Shown piece after piece: positions 42,952 to 51,659 of a stretch of 64,000 nucleotides of DNA. This stretch comes from Abditibacteriota bacterium (lineage in GTDB: Bacteria; Armatimonadota; UBA5829). Both the position numbers and the translations under genes were made by a program. Position 1 is the stretch's first letter. Every line of letters begins with the position of its first letter. The stretch spans positions 1 to 64,000 of the forward strand of contig JAFSVJ010000083.1 in assembly GCA_017445025.1 (NCBI GenBank), read 5' to 3'. Under the pieces are notes generated by a model, which saw only the letters and a list, made by a program, of their open reading frames with translations, had not been told where the DNA came from and ran no database searches.

Positions 42952-43983
42952 ATGGCAGGAACATACAGATTTTCCTTTGGTCCTTGGAATGTTCACGAAG
43001 GTGAAGATCCATTTGGACCACGAGTAAGAGAAACTATACCTTTTGAAGAAAAGGTAAAATTTGCGGTTAAAGCAGGATTTGGTGCTATTCAATTCCACGA
43101 CGATGACGCAGTAGACGTGACACTTCCTATTGCAGAGCAAAACAAAAAATTGGCAGAGCTTAAGAAAATGCTTGACGACAACGGGTTGGAAGCAGAATTT
43201 ATTGCTCCAAGACTTTGGTTTAACCCTCACACGATTGATGGTGGTTGGACAAGCAACTCTGCCGAAGACAGACAATACGCTATTGACAGATGTAAAAGAG
43301 CTGTTGATATTGCTAAAGAATTAGGCACTGACAGACTTGTTCTTTGGCCGGCAAGAGAAGGATCTTATGTTAGAGAAGCAAAAGACTCTAAATTGGCTTA
43401 CGATAGATTTGTAGAACTCTTAAACATTCTTCTTGAGCACGACAAAACTATAAGGATATTAGGTGAAATGAAGCCAAACGAACCCTGTGACAGCACTCTA
43501 TCCCCTACCACAGGTCACTTCTTAGCTCTTGCTTCAAGAACCATAGACCCTGACAGAGTAGGTATTCTCATTGAGTCAGCTCACGCTATGCTTGCAAACT
43601 TAGAGCCAAGTGACGAAATGGGTATGGCACTATCCTTTGGTAAACTTTGGGGTATTCACCTTAATGACCAAAACGGTCTTAAATTTGATGAAGATAAGAC
43701 TTTTGGAACTGCTAACCTTAACAAGGCTTTCTCACAGGTTTACATCCTTGACAAATACGGATACGGAAACAACGGAGAATATGTAGGTCTTGACATTAAA
43801 GTTTTAAGAACTCAAAAACAAGATGTTTCCTTTGCTCACCTTGCAAATTCAAAAGCCATCTTTGAAATGTTGGTAGAAAAAGTTCGTTCATGTGACCAAA
43901 AATACATTGACGAATTAATCGCCGCTCGTGACTACGAAGAATTATCATTCTACATTCTCAAAGTTATTATGGGCAAAGCATAA
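42952..43983 (+). CDS. xylA: Xylose isomerase
   Basis: A TIM-barrel aldose isomerase of the shorter (class I, actinobacterial-type) xylose isomerase group, converting D-xylose to D-xylulose. It starts with FGPWNVHEGEDPFGPRVR and has the catalytic His in FHDDD, ILGEMKPNEP (Glu and Lys), GILIESAHA (metal Glu and His), LNDQNGLKFDEDKTFG (two Asp) and GLDIKVLR (Asp). All expected metal ligands are present. At 343 residues it is about 40 shorter than typical class I enzymes. It is the last gene of the plus-strand block and is followed by a strong terminator. No xylulokinase is in the window. Confidence 0.85.
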   Translation: MAGTYRFSFGPWNVHEGEDPFGPRVRETIPFEEKVKFAVKAGFGAIQFHDDDAVDVTLPIAEQNKKLAELKKMLDDNGLEAEFIAPRLWFNPHTIDGGWTSNSAEDRQYAIDRCKRAVDIAKELGTDRLVLWPAREGSYVREAKDSKLAYDRFVELLNILLEHDKTIRILGEMKPNEPCDSTLSPTTGHFLALASRTIDPDRVGILIESAHAMLANLEPSDEMGMALSFGKLWGIHLNDQNGLKFDEDKTFGTANLNKAFSQVYILDKYGYGNNGEYVGLDIKVLRTQKQDVSFAHLANSKAIFEMLVEKVRSCDQKYIDELIAARDYEELSFYILKVIMGKA

Positions 43984-43987
43984 ATTA

Positions 43988-44022
43988 AAAAAAAATCCCC
44001 CCCAAACGGGGGGATTTTTATT
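43988..44022 (+). terminator. Rho-independent terminator after xylA
   Basis: AAAATCCCCCC and GGGGGGATTTT pair across a short loop, followed by a T-rich tail. It lies a few bases past the xylA stop and closes the plus-strand block; the A-run ahead of it may let it work in both directions. Confidence 0.9.
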
Positions 44023-44250
44023 GATTTGCATCGCAAATTTAAAATCAAAAATCAAAATCGTGGTAGTTCGCACCACAAAGGTTGGCGAGCTCTTGGGTTA
44101 TAGCGAGCTCTTATATATCGCCCTCCTTGATTTGTTCGCCTTCGCTCCAAATCAATGGATCTAGTCAAAATCTTTAGTGATAAAGATTTTTGCCATCGGT
44201 CACCGAAAAATCATAGATTTTCCGGCTCTTTGGGATTTTTATACTCAAGA
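44023..44250. repeat. Composite repeat between the convergent xylA and GH116 genes
   Basis: An ATTTGCATCGCAAAT palindrome, AAAATCAAAAATC units, a GTGGTAGTTCGCACCAC hairpin (family C, with imperfect pairing), two GCGAGCTCTT units, and at 44161-44240 a module starting CTAGTCAAAATCTTTAG and containing CACCGAAAAATCATAGATTT. The same module lies inside the larger gene-end element at 61648-61720. No gene is present. Confidence 0.75.
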
Positions 44251-44285
44251 CAAAAAAATCATTTTGCCGACACCGGCAAAATGAT
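44251..44285 (-). terminator. Rho-independent terminator after the GH116 gene
   Basis: ATCATTTTGCCG and CGGCAAAATGAT form a perfect 12-base-pair stem with a four-base loop; on the minus strand it runs into TTTTTTT. It lies 25 bases past the stop at 44310. Confidence 0.9.
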
Positions 44286-44309
44286 TAATAAATACATATT
44301 TTTTATTTG

Positions 44310-46910
44310 TTATTCAAAATCAAATTCTAAATCTATACTCTCCCCTTCTTCTAATTTAACTCCGTCAACAAATTCAATTAATTGACCCATAACAGACAGT
44401 TCATTGATTTCAATTTCACCGTATAGGACATTTAGTGTGGCTTTATTTTCTTCAAGGTTAATTTCTATATTACCCCACGCTTTTCCCACAGACCAGAAAT
44501 AATTTTTCTTTTCGGTAGTAAATTGATATAACTCTAAACCTTTATATTTCTCGTCCCAAGCCATATTTATATCCTTTAACTCTACAGGGTTAAAAGAAAT
44601 AAATTTCTTTGCCATATCATATTTAAATCCTGAAAGTGTATTAAGGGCTGAGAAACTTGCCATACTTCTGGCATAATTATTTCCGCACTCCATCTCATCC
44701 CAAGGATTTCTGTTAAAGCCTTGATACTTATCTCGAACAGCTTTAAACATCTCAAGTCCTTCACATAAAAAGCCCTCTTGCATAAGCAAAATAGCATTAG
44801 AATACTCAAAACCGTTCATACACTCTTCGCTGTAAACAATGGGAATTACGGGACGATAAACATTTTTAGGATAATTACAAATCAAAGTTCCCTTTTCATC
44901 GTTTAAAGCAAAAACTCTGTTAGGGTTGAAAACATCTCTCATAGACTTTTTAAAATTAATATTATACAAGCTCTCACAGGCACTGTGGAGTTTGTCCTCA
45001 TCAAAGATTTTTCCCAAGCCCACATTATTTGCGTGCCATTGAGCCAAACATTGATCGATTATAGAACCTTCCCCTATTTGATACTTAATCTCTTCATGCT
45101 CACTGTCCCAATATGTATCTATTATTTCTTGGTGAACTTTTTCATCATAATACTTATAAAAATCTTTATTCTTAAGGTCTATCTTTTGAATAAAATATTT
45201 TCCGTTAAAGAGAGTATTTAAACAGGTCTTTGCTTTTTCAAACATTTCTTTATACTCTTTGGCTTTATCATTATCGCCCAAATAATCTGCCATTTCAATA
45301 CAAGCCTTTAGGGCAAGAGTATAAAAGCCTTGTAGCCAAGAAGAAGGACCGAAAAGCTCCATATCAAGAGTGTGATGTTGTCTTCCCTCTAAAAGACCGT
45401 CTTTATCATAATCCCATTTATCAGCATTATTTTCACTCCAAGCATAGTCCATGGCACCTTTAATTCTGTCCCAATATTTTCTAAGCCACTCATCATCTCC
45501 GGAGATTTTCCACTCTCTGTAAGATTTTATAATCTCACCCATTTGTCCGTCCACACAGGCACGGAATTTGGTCACGCCTATTCCTAAAGGTGTTCGTACT
45601 CTAAAGCCCATTCTTCCGTTATCATAAGAATAATCAAACATAACTTCTCTGATACTTCTTTCAAGGTCAGGAAACAGGAAAGGCATGGCATAGGCATAGT
45701 TCCACACATGTTGACAAATTCCTTCACAGGCTCCATCTTGTGCAAAAGATCCTTCAAAAGCATAAAACTCACCGGTTTCCAATCTTGAAGTGGTGGGACT
45801 TCTCAAAACAGAGATGTTAGCGGAAACTCCGTCTATAATATAGGAAGGCAAGGTAGATGCAAAAAGTGTATCTTTAAAAAGTTTTGTATACTTATAAAAC
45901 TTATCCCATTTACCGTAAACATATTTTGCAACATCATTTGAACTTTCCCAAACTGTGGCATAATAATTCTTCCACCTTGGAGTGTCTTCCTCAAAATCAT
46001 AATCCGCAGGTCTTGGAGTGAAAGCCATATCATCCGGGTCAATGGGATTATACCAATATTTATAGAAAATGGGATAATACCAAGTAATTATAAACTTAAA
46101 CTCTCTTTCTTCACCCGGGTTGATTTTTATGGAAGAAGCCACAAGTGCATGGTCGTGAACTCCGTCACGAATTTCATCATATACTCTATTTTTAAGAGGT
46201 CCGAATTTATTTAAATCATCCCAATATACATTAATGGTATCAAACCATCTGCCCCTGAAAGAAAATTGTTGATATGAAAGATTATCCCCAATTGCGCTTA
46301 AAGACATATTTCCGGCTTCTATGGTTTTGTTTTTAGACTTGCCCCCTGGAAACATAGTAATGGTTGTCAAATTTTCTTTAACTGATACTTCATGTTTTGA
46401 ACTTTGAAAAGCCGGGTTGCCCAACATTCCTGTCACTTGATATGTTAAAGGTTTATCCGTATCATTTAAAACTTTGAAAATAAAACAAGCACAAGGGATT
46501 GAACTGTCTTTGGAATTTTGAGGGATTAAAGGATTAAAAGCTGTCATAGAAACCTTACCGGGGAAAGTATCATCCATAAAATTTATGGTTGCAATGGGAT
46601 ATTCCCCGATAAATTCACTGTCTTTAAAATGAGGAACACCTGCCATACTTTGGTTTGGAACACCGCTTCCGTTGGTGGTTCCCTGATAAGACTTATTATA
46701 GTCGCTGTTAAGAGCTCTGATATCCAAAACCCTGTTTTCATCTTCAACTTTTATGGAAAAATGAGAATAACCGTTTATACTGTCTTTGTTTGGTCTGTTA
46801 TAGATTTCCCAGTCCCACAATCTACCGTTTCCGGTAAAACCTATGGAACCTGTTCCTATTCCACCTAAGGGAAAAGATATTTCTTGTGTGTTTTTACCTG
46901 TATATTTCAT
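44310..46910 (-). CDS. GH116-family beta-glucosidase-like enzyme (GBA2/DUF608 type)
   Basis: An 866-residue protein of the GH116 family, which includes bacterial beta-glucosidases/xylosidases and the human glucocerebrosidase GBA2. The N-terminal beta domain opens ISFPLGGIGTGSIGFTGNG and GRLWDWEIYNRP, both typical. The alpha/alpha barrel carries GACEGICQHVWNYAYAMPF, FRVRTPLG, KDGLLEGRQHHTLDMELFG and NPWDEMECGNNYARSMA. No signal peptide, so it hydrolyses imported glycosides. It is monocistronic, with a strong terminator. Substrate within the family cannot be specified. Confidence 0.9.
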   Translation of the reverse strand: MKYTGKNTQEISFPLGGIGTGSIGFTGNGRLWDWEIYNRPNKDSINGYSHFSIKVEDENRVLDIRALNSDYNKSYQGTTNGSGVPNQSMAGVPHFKDSEFIGEYPIATINFMDDTFPGKVSMTAFNPLIPQNSKDSSIPCACFIFKVLNDTDKPLTYQVTGMLGNPAFQSSKHEVSVKENLTTITMFPGGKSKNKTIEAGNMSLSAIGDNLSYQQFSFRGRWFDTINVYWDDLNKFGPLKNRVYDEIRDGVHDHALVASSIKINPGEEREFKFIITWYYPIFYKYWYNPIDPDDMAFTPRPADYDFEEDTPRWKNYYATVWESSNDVAKYVYGKWDKFYKYTKLFKDTLFASTLPSYIIDGVSANISVLRSPTTSRLETGEFYAFEGSFAQDGACEGICQHVWNYAYAMPFLFPDLERSIREVMFDYSYDNGRMGFRVRTPLGIGVTKFRACVDGQMGEIIKSYREWKISGDDEWLRKYWDRIKGAMDYAWSENNADKWDYDKDGLLEGRQHHTLDMELFGPSSWLQGFYTLALKACIEMADYLGDNDKAKEYKEMFEKAKTCLNTLFNGKYFIQKIDLKNKDFYKYYDEKVHQEIIDTYWDSEHEEIKYQIGEGSIIDQCLAQWHANNVGLGKIFDEDKLHSACESLYNINFKKSMRDVFNPNRVFALNDEKGTLICNYPKNVYRPVIPIVYSEECMNGFEYSNAILLMQEGFLCEGLEMFKAVRDKYQGFNRNPWDEMECGNNYARSMASFSALNTLSGFKYDMAKKFISFNPVELKDINMAWDEKYKGLELYQFTTEKKNYFWSVGKAWGNIEINLEENKATLNVLYGEIEINELSVMGQLIEFVDGVKLEEGESIDLEFDFE

Positions 46911-47247
46911 AATTTTCTCCTTTATTTAATGAAAATGCAAACTATATCATAAAGCGGTTTGCTTAATGCAAAATGCAAAATAATTGTGGTGCTTCGCACC
47001 ACTAAGGTTGGCGGACTTTAAACTTTACAGTCGCTCTATAAAATTTAGACGTCGTTGAATGTGTCCCCCTATTTTGCAAAGCAAAATGGGGGGGTGGCAT
47101 TTGCGAAGCAAATGACGGGGGGATTAAGTGATTTTTTGATAAAAAAATCACATTTTGCGTAGCAAAATTAATTATTATTCATTTTTCATTAAATTTTGCA
47201 TTTTGCATTATGCATTATTCATTATAAATTTGCCACCGTCAAATTTA
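46911..47247. repeat. Composite intergenic repeats upstream of GH116
   Basis: From left: TGCAAAATGCAAAATAA units, a GTGGTGCTTCGCACCAC hairpin at about 46986-47002 with the GGTTGGCGGACTTTAAACT module (family C), a C/G-run repeat at 47062-47125 in inverted orientation (family B), then an ATTTTGC...GCAAAAT stem and TGCATTATGCATT units. The GH116 promoter must lie near 46920-46980 but no clear hexamer pair was seen. No gene is present. Confidence 0.8.
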
Positions 47248-47580
47248 ATTTCTCGGGTCAACTTTATATTTAGTTCCGTCAAATTTCATATCTTTAATAG
47301 GTCCTAAAAATAAAATTCCAAAGGACCAAAAATATCAATTTTTCACAAGAAATATGGAATGTAGTCGTCGACTGTAGCACCACAGAATAAGGTTATTTTT
47401 TAAAGGCATTAGCCATTTAAAAAATGTTCTTAGGCGAGGAGCGTCAAGAAGACACGAAATGACATATTTCGTTAAGTGAAAAATTAGAGATTTTTGAGGG
47501 ATTTGGGATTTTATTTTATATTTCTCGGGTCAACTTTATATTTAGTTCCGTCAAATTTCATATCTTTAATAGGTCCTAAA
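47248..47580. repeat. Gene-end element copy A2 with 61-bp direct repeats of the host gene's 3' end
   Basis: The element (about 47309-47519) is flanked by two identical 61-base copies of the last codons of the beta-helix gene (47248-47308 and 47520-47580). Its arms read AAAATAAAATTCCAAAGG and, inverted, AAAATAAAATCCCAAATCC. Inside it TTTTTCAC pairs with GTGAAAAA, and the core contains GTAGTCGTCGACTGTAG. The working gene takes its last two codons and its stop from the element (ending DPRNIK), while the stranded copy ends DPRN-stop. Confidence 0.85.
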
Positions 47581-49499
47581 GTTAACTCTCTTGTTGTTAG
47601 ATATCCTATAATGTCTTCAGAAAGGATCGGCTCTCTCTTTGAGAGTCTGCTATTACCTAAAAAGTCATTTTGGATAAACTCATAAGCAAAGACTTGATTA
47701 TTAACCAAACATCCGGAAAGTGGCATTACAAAACTGTTAAGATCTTTTGGACAAGTTAAAGCAATGGTTAGATTATCTTCATCAAAATCAACCTTTATAT
47801 CTTCAATTTTGGAGTTTTTATCAAAACCTTTCTCTTGCCATCCGATAAAATCATATCTTCCGTTATTCTCCGGAACAGAGGTGCTTTGCATAAGGAAAGG
47901 GGTTTTCTCTATCTCTCCTTCTTCATTTATATCCTTAGAGTCTCCTTCCCCCTTTTGAGGCATAGAGAGCAAAGGACCATATAAATTGTAATCTATTACA
48001 GAATACTTAGTTGCTGTAGTAGTGTATCGCACTCCTCCGGTTAAAATATTACCACAAATAAAATGTTCGTCTTCAAAAACCAAACCCGGAGGATTAAACC
48101 TTGCTTTATCTCCTTGGTATATATCTAACAATGTTCCGCTTTTGGCATTTGCAACTATATTTTGAACAATATATAATTTATCCGCATCGGTAGAATGAAT
48201 TCCGTTAATATCTGTATTTAAAATTATATTGTTATCAATAAGAACAGGTCCCGGGGATATTTCCATAAAGACTCCCCCAAAAGTTTTGTCAAGGCAATTA
48301 TATACAAGATTTTGAGTCACTCGTGAATTTGAAACCCAACCGTCAAACCATATACCGGGTCCATTATCTATATTTCTTATAATATTTCGTCGAACTATAG
48401 AACCCATAACTCTATGTAATTTAATTCCTGCAATTTCACAATGTTCAAAGAGGGGCAAATAACCAATATTTTCAATTAAATTATCCTCAATAAGAATGTT
48501 TTGATTACAACCTGCATGCCAACCGCAAATGCCTGTAATACCACAATCATATATGTGACAATTTCTCACAATATTATTGCCAAGGGGTTGTCCTTCAGCC
48601 ATCTCCCACCATTGACCGCCAATATCCATTCCTGTGGCGTTGCAGTGACCTATTTCACAATTTTCTATAATAAAGTGATTGCCTAAATAAGTGCTGACTG
48701 CCCCCTTTTGAGGAGTTGGGATAAAAGCACCGTTTGCACAGTGTAGAAAAGATATTCCGCTAACAATTATATATTGTGAAAACTTATTTTTGGGAGTAAA
48801 GAGTTGCTCTCTTGCTGATGCTTCAAAGGTTTGTCCTATGGGATTTATACCTTCTGAAGGAATATAAAAAACTTTTCCGGCCTCAATACAAAAAGTATTT
48901 TCCTTAAGCTCTTCTGTTTTTAAAACCTGAGGAATTCTCTTTCCCTTTAAAAACAATTGACCTCTCTTGAGATTATAACCATAATCACATTTTGGAGGAA
49001 ACCCAAAATTATATTTACCGGGATCTTGAACCATATTCACTTTATCAAACTGACTGTTTTTTAGAAAATCAGGAATAGGAGCAACAAAACAGCCTGTTTC
49101 CAAAGACCAATCCGGTTTCCACTCAAAAGACCCTTTTACTATAACCTTTTCACCCTCTGCTCCAAAAAAGCCAATCATTTTTATGGAACTTTCACCGGTA
49201 TTTATGGGATTAATGGTTTCTCTGTAAGTCCCCTTATGAATAATAACTCTTTCACCTGCTTTTAGAACCTGTGCAGCGTGATTTATGGTTTTCCAAGGTT
49301 TTTCTTTAGTGCCGGGATTTTTATCATTGGCATTTTTATTTTCACAAGCAACATGATAAGTCTTTGACCAAACAGGAGAAGATTCCCAACTGTAAAACAC
49401 ATCACCTACGGGAAGCCTATCATTTTCAGGGTGATTTGTTAAAGCAAAGCTACAAGTAGCTATAAAAGATATAAGTAATAGAAATACAATTTTTTTCAT
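47511..49499 (-). CDS. Secreted right-handed parallel beta-helix protein
   Basis: A 662-residue exported protein with a signal peptide (MKKIVFLLLISFIATCSFA). It begins with the pattern of DUF1565/pectate-lyase-like proteins (NPGTKEKPWKTINHAAQVLKAGE, VIIHKGTYRETI). Residues 240-480 consist of beta-helix coils with repeated N-x-I/V strands (NNIVRNCHIYDCG, NILIEDNLIENIG, GSIVRRNIIRNIDNG, SRVTQNLVYNC). A polysaccharide lyase or glycosidase role is likely but no active site can be assigned. The gene overlaps the first BirA-like gene by four bases (ATGA). Its stop codon lies inside element A2. Confidence 0.85.
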   Translation of the reverse strand: MKKIVFLLLISFIATCSFALTNHPENDRLPVGDVFYSWESSPVWSKTYHVACENKNANDKNPGTKEKPWKTINHAAQVLKAGERVIIHKGTYRETINPINTGESSIKMIGFFGAEGEKVIVKGSFEWKPDWSLETGCFVAPIPDFLKNSQFDKVNMVQDPGKYNFGFPPKCDYGYNLKRGQLFLKGKRIPQVLKTEELKENTFCIEAGKVFYIPSEGINPIGQTFEASAREQLFTPKNKFSQYIIVSGISFLHCANGAFIPTPQKGAVSTYLGNHFIIENCEIGHCNATGMDIGGQWWEMAEGQPLGNNIVRNCHIYDCGITGICGWHAGCNQNILIEDNLIENIGYLPLFEHCEIAGIKLHRVMGSIVRRNIIRNIDNGPGIWFDGWVSNSRVTQNLVYNCLDKTFGGVFMEISPGPVLIDNNIILNTDINGIHSTDADKLYIVQNIVANAKSGTLLDIYQGDKARFNPPGLVFEDEHFICGNILTGGVRYTTTATKYSVIDYNLYGPLLSMPQKGEGDSKDINEEGEIEKTPFLMQSTSVPENNGRYDFIGWQEKGFDKNSKIEDIKVDFDEDNLTIALTCPKDLNSFVMPLSGCLVNNQVFAYEFIQNDFLGNSRLSKREPILSEDIIGYLTTRELTLGPIKDMKFDGTKYKVDPRNIK

Positions 49500-50074
49500 T
49501 CTATTTTTTCCTTATTTATTTCTTTTAAAAATAAGTTATATTCTTTTTGGACTGTTTCAAAGTTCTCATCATATACTTTTCTGACTTCACAAGTGACATT
49601 TTCGGCAAGTTTCTCTATATCAACATTGATGGGACCAAGCTCTGTAGTCATACTTGTAGCATTAAGCCCCTCCGGAAAATCTGTAGAATAAACATTTATT
49701 CCTATTCCCACGATTATATATGGTTTTGTGTCAAAAAATTCAGCTTCGCATAAGATTCCACAGATTTTTTTACCATGAACATAAATATCATTGGGAGCTT
49801 TTATATCCCCTTTAATGCCATAGGAATTTAAAACTCTTCTGACACCGACACAAGAGATTATGGCATAAGTATATAGTTTTTCTATATCCGGACATGGTAA
49901 TGAAAAGGTAAGAAGCATATTTTTTCCCTTATCACTATACCACTTGGAATGGAGTTTCCCCCTGCCTTTGGTTTGATAGGAAGCGGTAATCATAAAATCA
50001 AGGTCACCCTGCTTTATCAATTCCTTTGCATAATCCTGAGTGCTTGTTATTTCTTCAAAATGTATTTTTTTCAT
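49496..50074 (-). CDS. Biotin-protein ligase, catalytic domain only (BirA-like), copy 1
   Basis: A 192-residue biotin-[acetyl-CoA carboxylase] ligase without the N-terminal DNA-binding domain of E. coli BirA, so it should not repress transcription. The biotin/ATP loop reads QTKGRGKLHSKW; the position of E. coli Arg118 is Lys. Later motifs are KAPNDIYVHGKKICGILCE and IIVGIGINVYSTDFP. The gene overlaps the start of the beta-helix gene by four bases and is preceded by a second BirA-like gene. A biotin-dependent enzyme is not present in the window. Confidence 0.85.
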   Translation of the reverse strand: MKKIHFEEITSTQDYAKELIKQGDLDFMITASYQTKGRGKLHSKWYSDKGKNMLLTFSLPCPDIEKLYTYAIISCVGVRRVLNSYGIKGDIKAPNDIYVHGKKICGILCEAEFFDTKPYIIVGIGINVYSTDFPEGLNATSMTTELGPINVDIEKLAENVTCEVRKVYDENFETVQKEYNLFLKEINKEKIE

Positions 50075-50098
50075 AAATCAATTTCTGCTTTATAATTT

Positions 50099-50659
50099 TT
50101 AATTTGCCAACGCAAATTTATTAAACTCTTCTATAATTTTATTTGGCTCTTCTTTATATATCTTTCTTGCCTCGAGAGTTATCTCTTCTCCAAATTCTTG
50201 AAGATTAAGGTCAAGTTTTTCAAGTTCCTTAATCATGCTTGTAGCATTAAGCCATTTTGGAAAATCTTTTGAAAACACATTAATTCCCACACCAACAATA
50301 ATATATGCTTTCTTCTCAAAGAACTCAGCTTCACATAAAACAGAGCTGATTTTCTTACCCTTTACCAAAATATCATTGGGAGCCTTTATATCTGCGGAAA
50401 TGCCATACTTTTTTAACACTCTCCTAACTGATATACAGGCTATTTTCAAATATAGGTCTATTTTATCAGCCTTAGGGCAAGGTAAAGTAAAACTTAAATG
50501 ACAATCTTTTTCTCTTTGACCATACCAATCAGCCCCGGGTTTCATTCTTCCCTGACTTTGAAAATCGGCGGTTATCATTATATCAAATTCACCAACCTTG
50601 ACCAAACTCTTTGCCATATCGTTGGTGGAAGTGACATCTTTAAAATGTAATTTTTTCAT
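50099..50659 (-). CDS. Biotin-protein ligase-like, copy 2 with altered ATP/biotin loop
   Basis: A 186-residue paralog of the preceding gene, 24 bases upstream of it. The fold motifs are kept (KAPNDILVKGKKISSVLCE, IIVGVGINVFSKDFP), but the nucleotide loop reads QSQGRMKPGADW: the second Gly of GRG is Met and the following basic residues are changed. The usual G-I-L of KKxxGIL is S-S-V-L. Activity may be altered or lost, or the substrate may differ. No DNA-binding domain. Confidence 0.8.
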   Translation of the reverse strand: MKKLHFKDVTSTNDMAKSLVKVGEFDIMITADFQSQGRMKPGADWYGQREKDCHLSFTLPCPKADKIDLYLKIACISVRRVLKKYGISADIKAPNDILVKGKKISSVLCEAEFFEKKAYIIVGVGINVFSKDFPKWLNATSMIKELEKLDLNLQEFGEEITLEARKIYKEEPNKIIEEFNKFALAN

Positions 50660-50673
50660 AATAAAACCTTTTT

Positions 50674-51489
50674 TTAAAAATCTACATTTTCAATAATAGC
50701 TTTTCTGTTTTCAAACCTTGCGGTTCGTCTAATATTATATTTTCTAAATAATGCTTTGGCATCTTCCACATAATAATCTATATAACCTGTGTTGTGGGCA
50801 TCTGTTGAAATTATAACAGGTATATCATAATCTGCTATTATTTTAATAAAATCTTCTCTAGGATAAAATTCTTCTACAATATGAGGGATATATTGGTTGA
50901 TTTTCGGCTTTTTCTTAATGGTATTAATTTCCGTCACCAAACCTCTTTCTTTACAAACCTTTAGACATTCAATTAAATATTCACTGTAATCCTTATCATT
51001 TAATGCTCCCCATCTCTCATAAGTATCAAAATGAGCAACTATATCAATGTCCCCATATTTACACATATAATATTGATTTTTCCAAAACTTTATAATATTT
51101 TTATCCTTTTCGTCCTCTGTAAACTTATCCCATACTCCGTAAATACCCACATCCCAATCATCTACAAAATGTAATCCGCCTATAATGTAATCTAAGGGAT
51201 ATTTATTGATTTCTTCCGATTCCTTATTAAGCATAGAAGGTAAATTTTCCAATTCAACCCCTATCTTAACGCTTATTTTATCAGTGTATTTTTCCTTTAG
51301 AGATAATAATTCTTTGGTATAATCTCCAAAGTCATTAATACTCCACTCCGGCACAGTCCCGTCATACCAAATGGCAAAATGATCGGAAACACCAAATTCG
51401 TCTAAATTATGATCTATTGCGGAAAGAATCATTTCCTCACAAGTATGACTACCGTCACTAAAAGTTGTATGATTATGATATGAAAACAT
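50674..51489 (-). CDS. PHP-domain phosphoesterase (HisJ-like), copy 3
   Basis: A 271-residue PHP protein related to those at 36352 and 37252. Metal ligands: YHNHTTFSDGSH, GVSDHFAIW, GGLHFVDDW, DIVAHFDTYERWG and VIISTDAHN. It is shorter and its middle differs (VELENLPSMLNKESEE), consistent with another substrate. It lies 14 bases upstream of the second BirA-like gene on the same strand. A repeat-containing gap of 170 bases separates it from uvrB. Confidence 0.85.
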   Translation of the reverse strand: MFSYHNHTTFSDGSHTCEEMILSAIDHNLDEFGVSDHFAIWYDGTVPEWSINDFGDYTKELLSLKEKYTDKISVKIGVELENLPSMLNKESEEINKYPLDYIIGGLHFVDDWDVGIYGVWDKFTEDEKDKNIIKFWKNQYYMCKYGDIDIVAHFDTYERWGALNDKDYSEYLIECLKVCKERGLVTEINTIKKKPKINQYIPHIVEEFYPREDFIKIIADYDIPVIISTDAHNTGYIDYYVEDAKALFRKYNIRRTARFENRKAIIENVDF

Positions 51490-51659
51490 AAATTTAAATT
51501 CTCCCTATAGTTAATTGACCTGACCCTCCTTAAACTCAAATTTGCCAACGCAAATTTGGTTTTCAAGGAGGGAGGACTGGCTAGTTTTGTTCGCTTAGGG
51601 GGACAGATTTTCTACTTTATATTTTTAATATAAAATTTTCTATTTTAGAAATAGGTTCA
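51490..51659. repeat. Intergenic region with partial repeats between PHP and uvrB genes
   Basis: It holds an AAATTTGCCAACGCAAATTT palindrome (about 51538-51557) and the tail of a C/G-run repeat (TTAGGGGGACAG near 51596-51607). A minus-strand terminator for uvrB is not obvious. No gene is present. Confidence 0.55.

Noticed and set aside
43988-44285. CRISPR or attachment site between xylA and GH116
   Set aside because: The repeats are hairpins and differ in length and sequence, with no regular spacers and no cas or integrase genes nearby.
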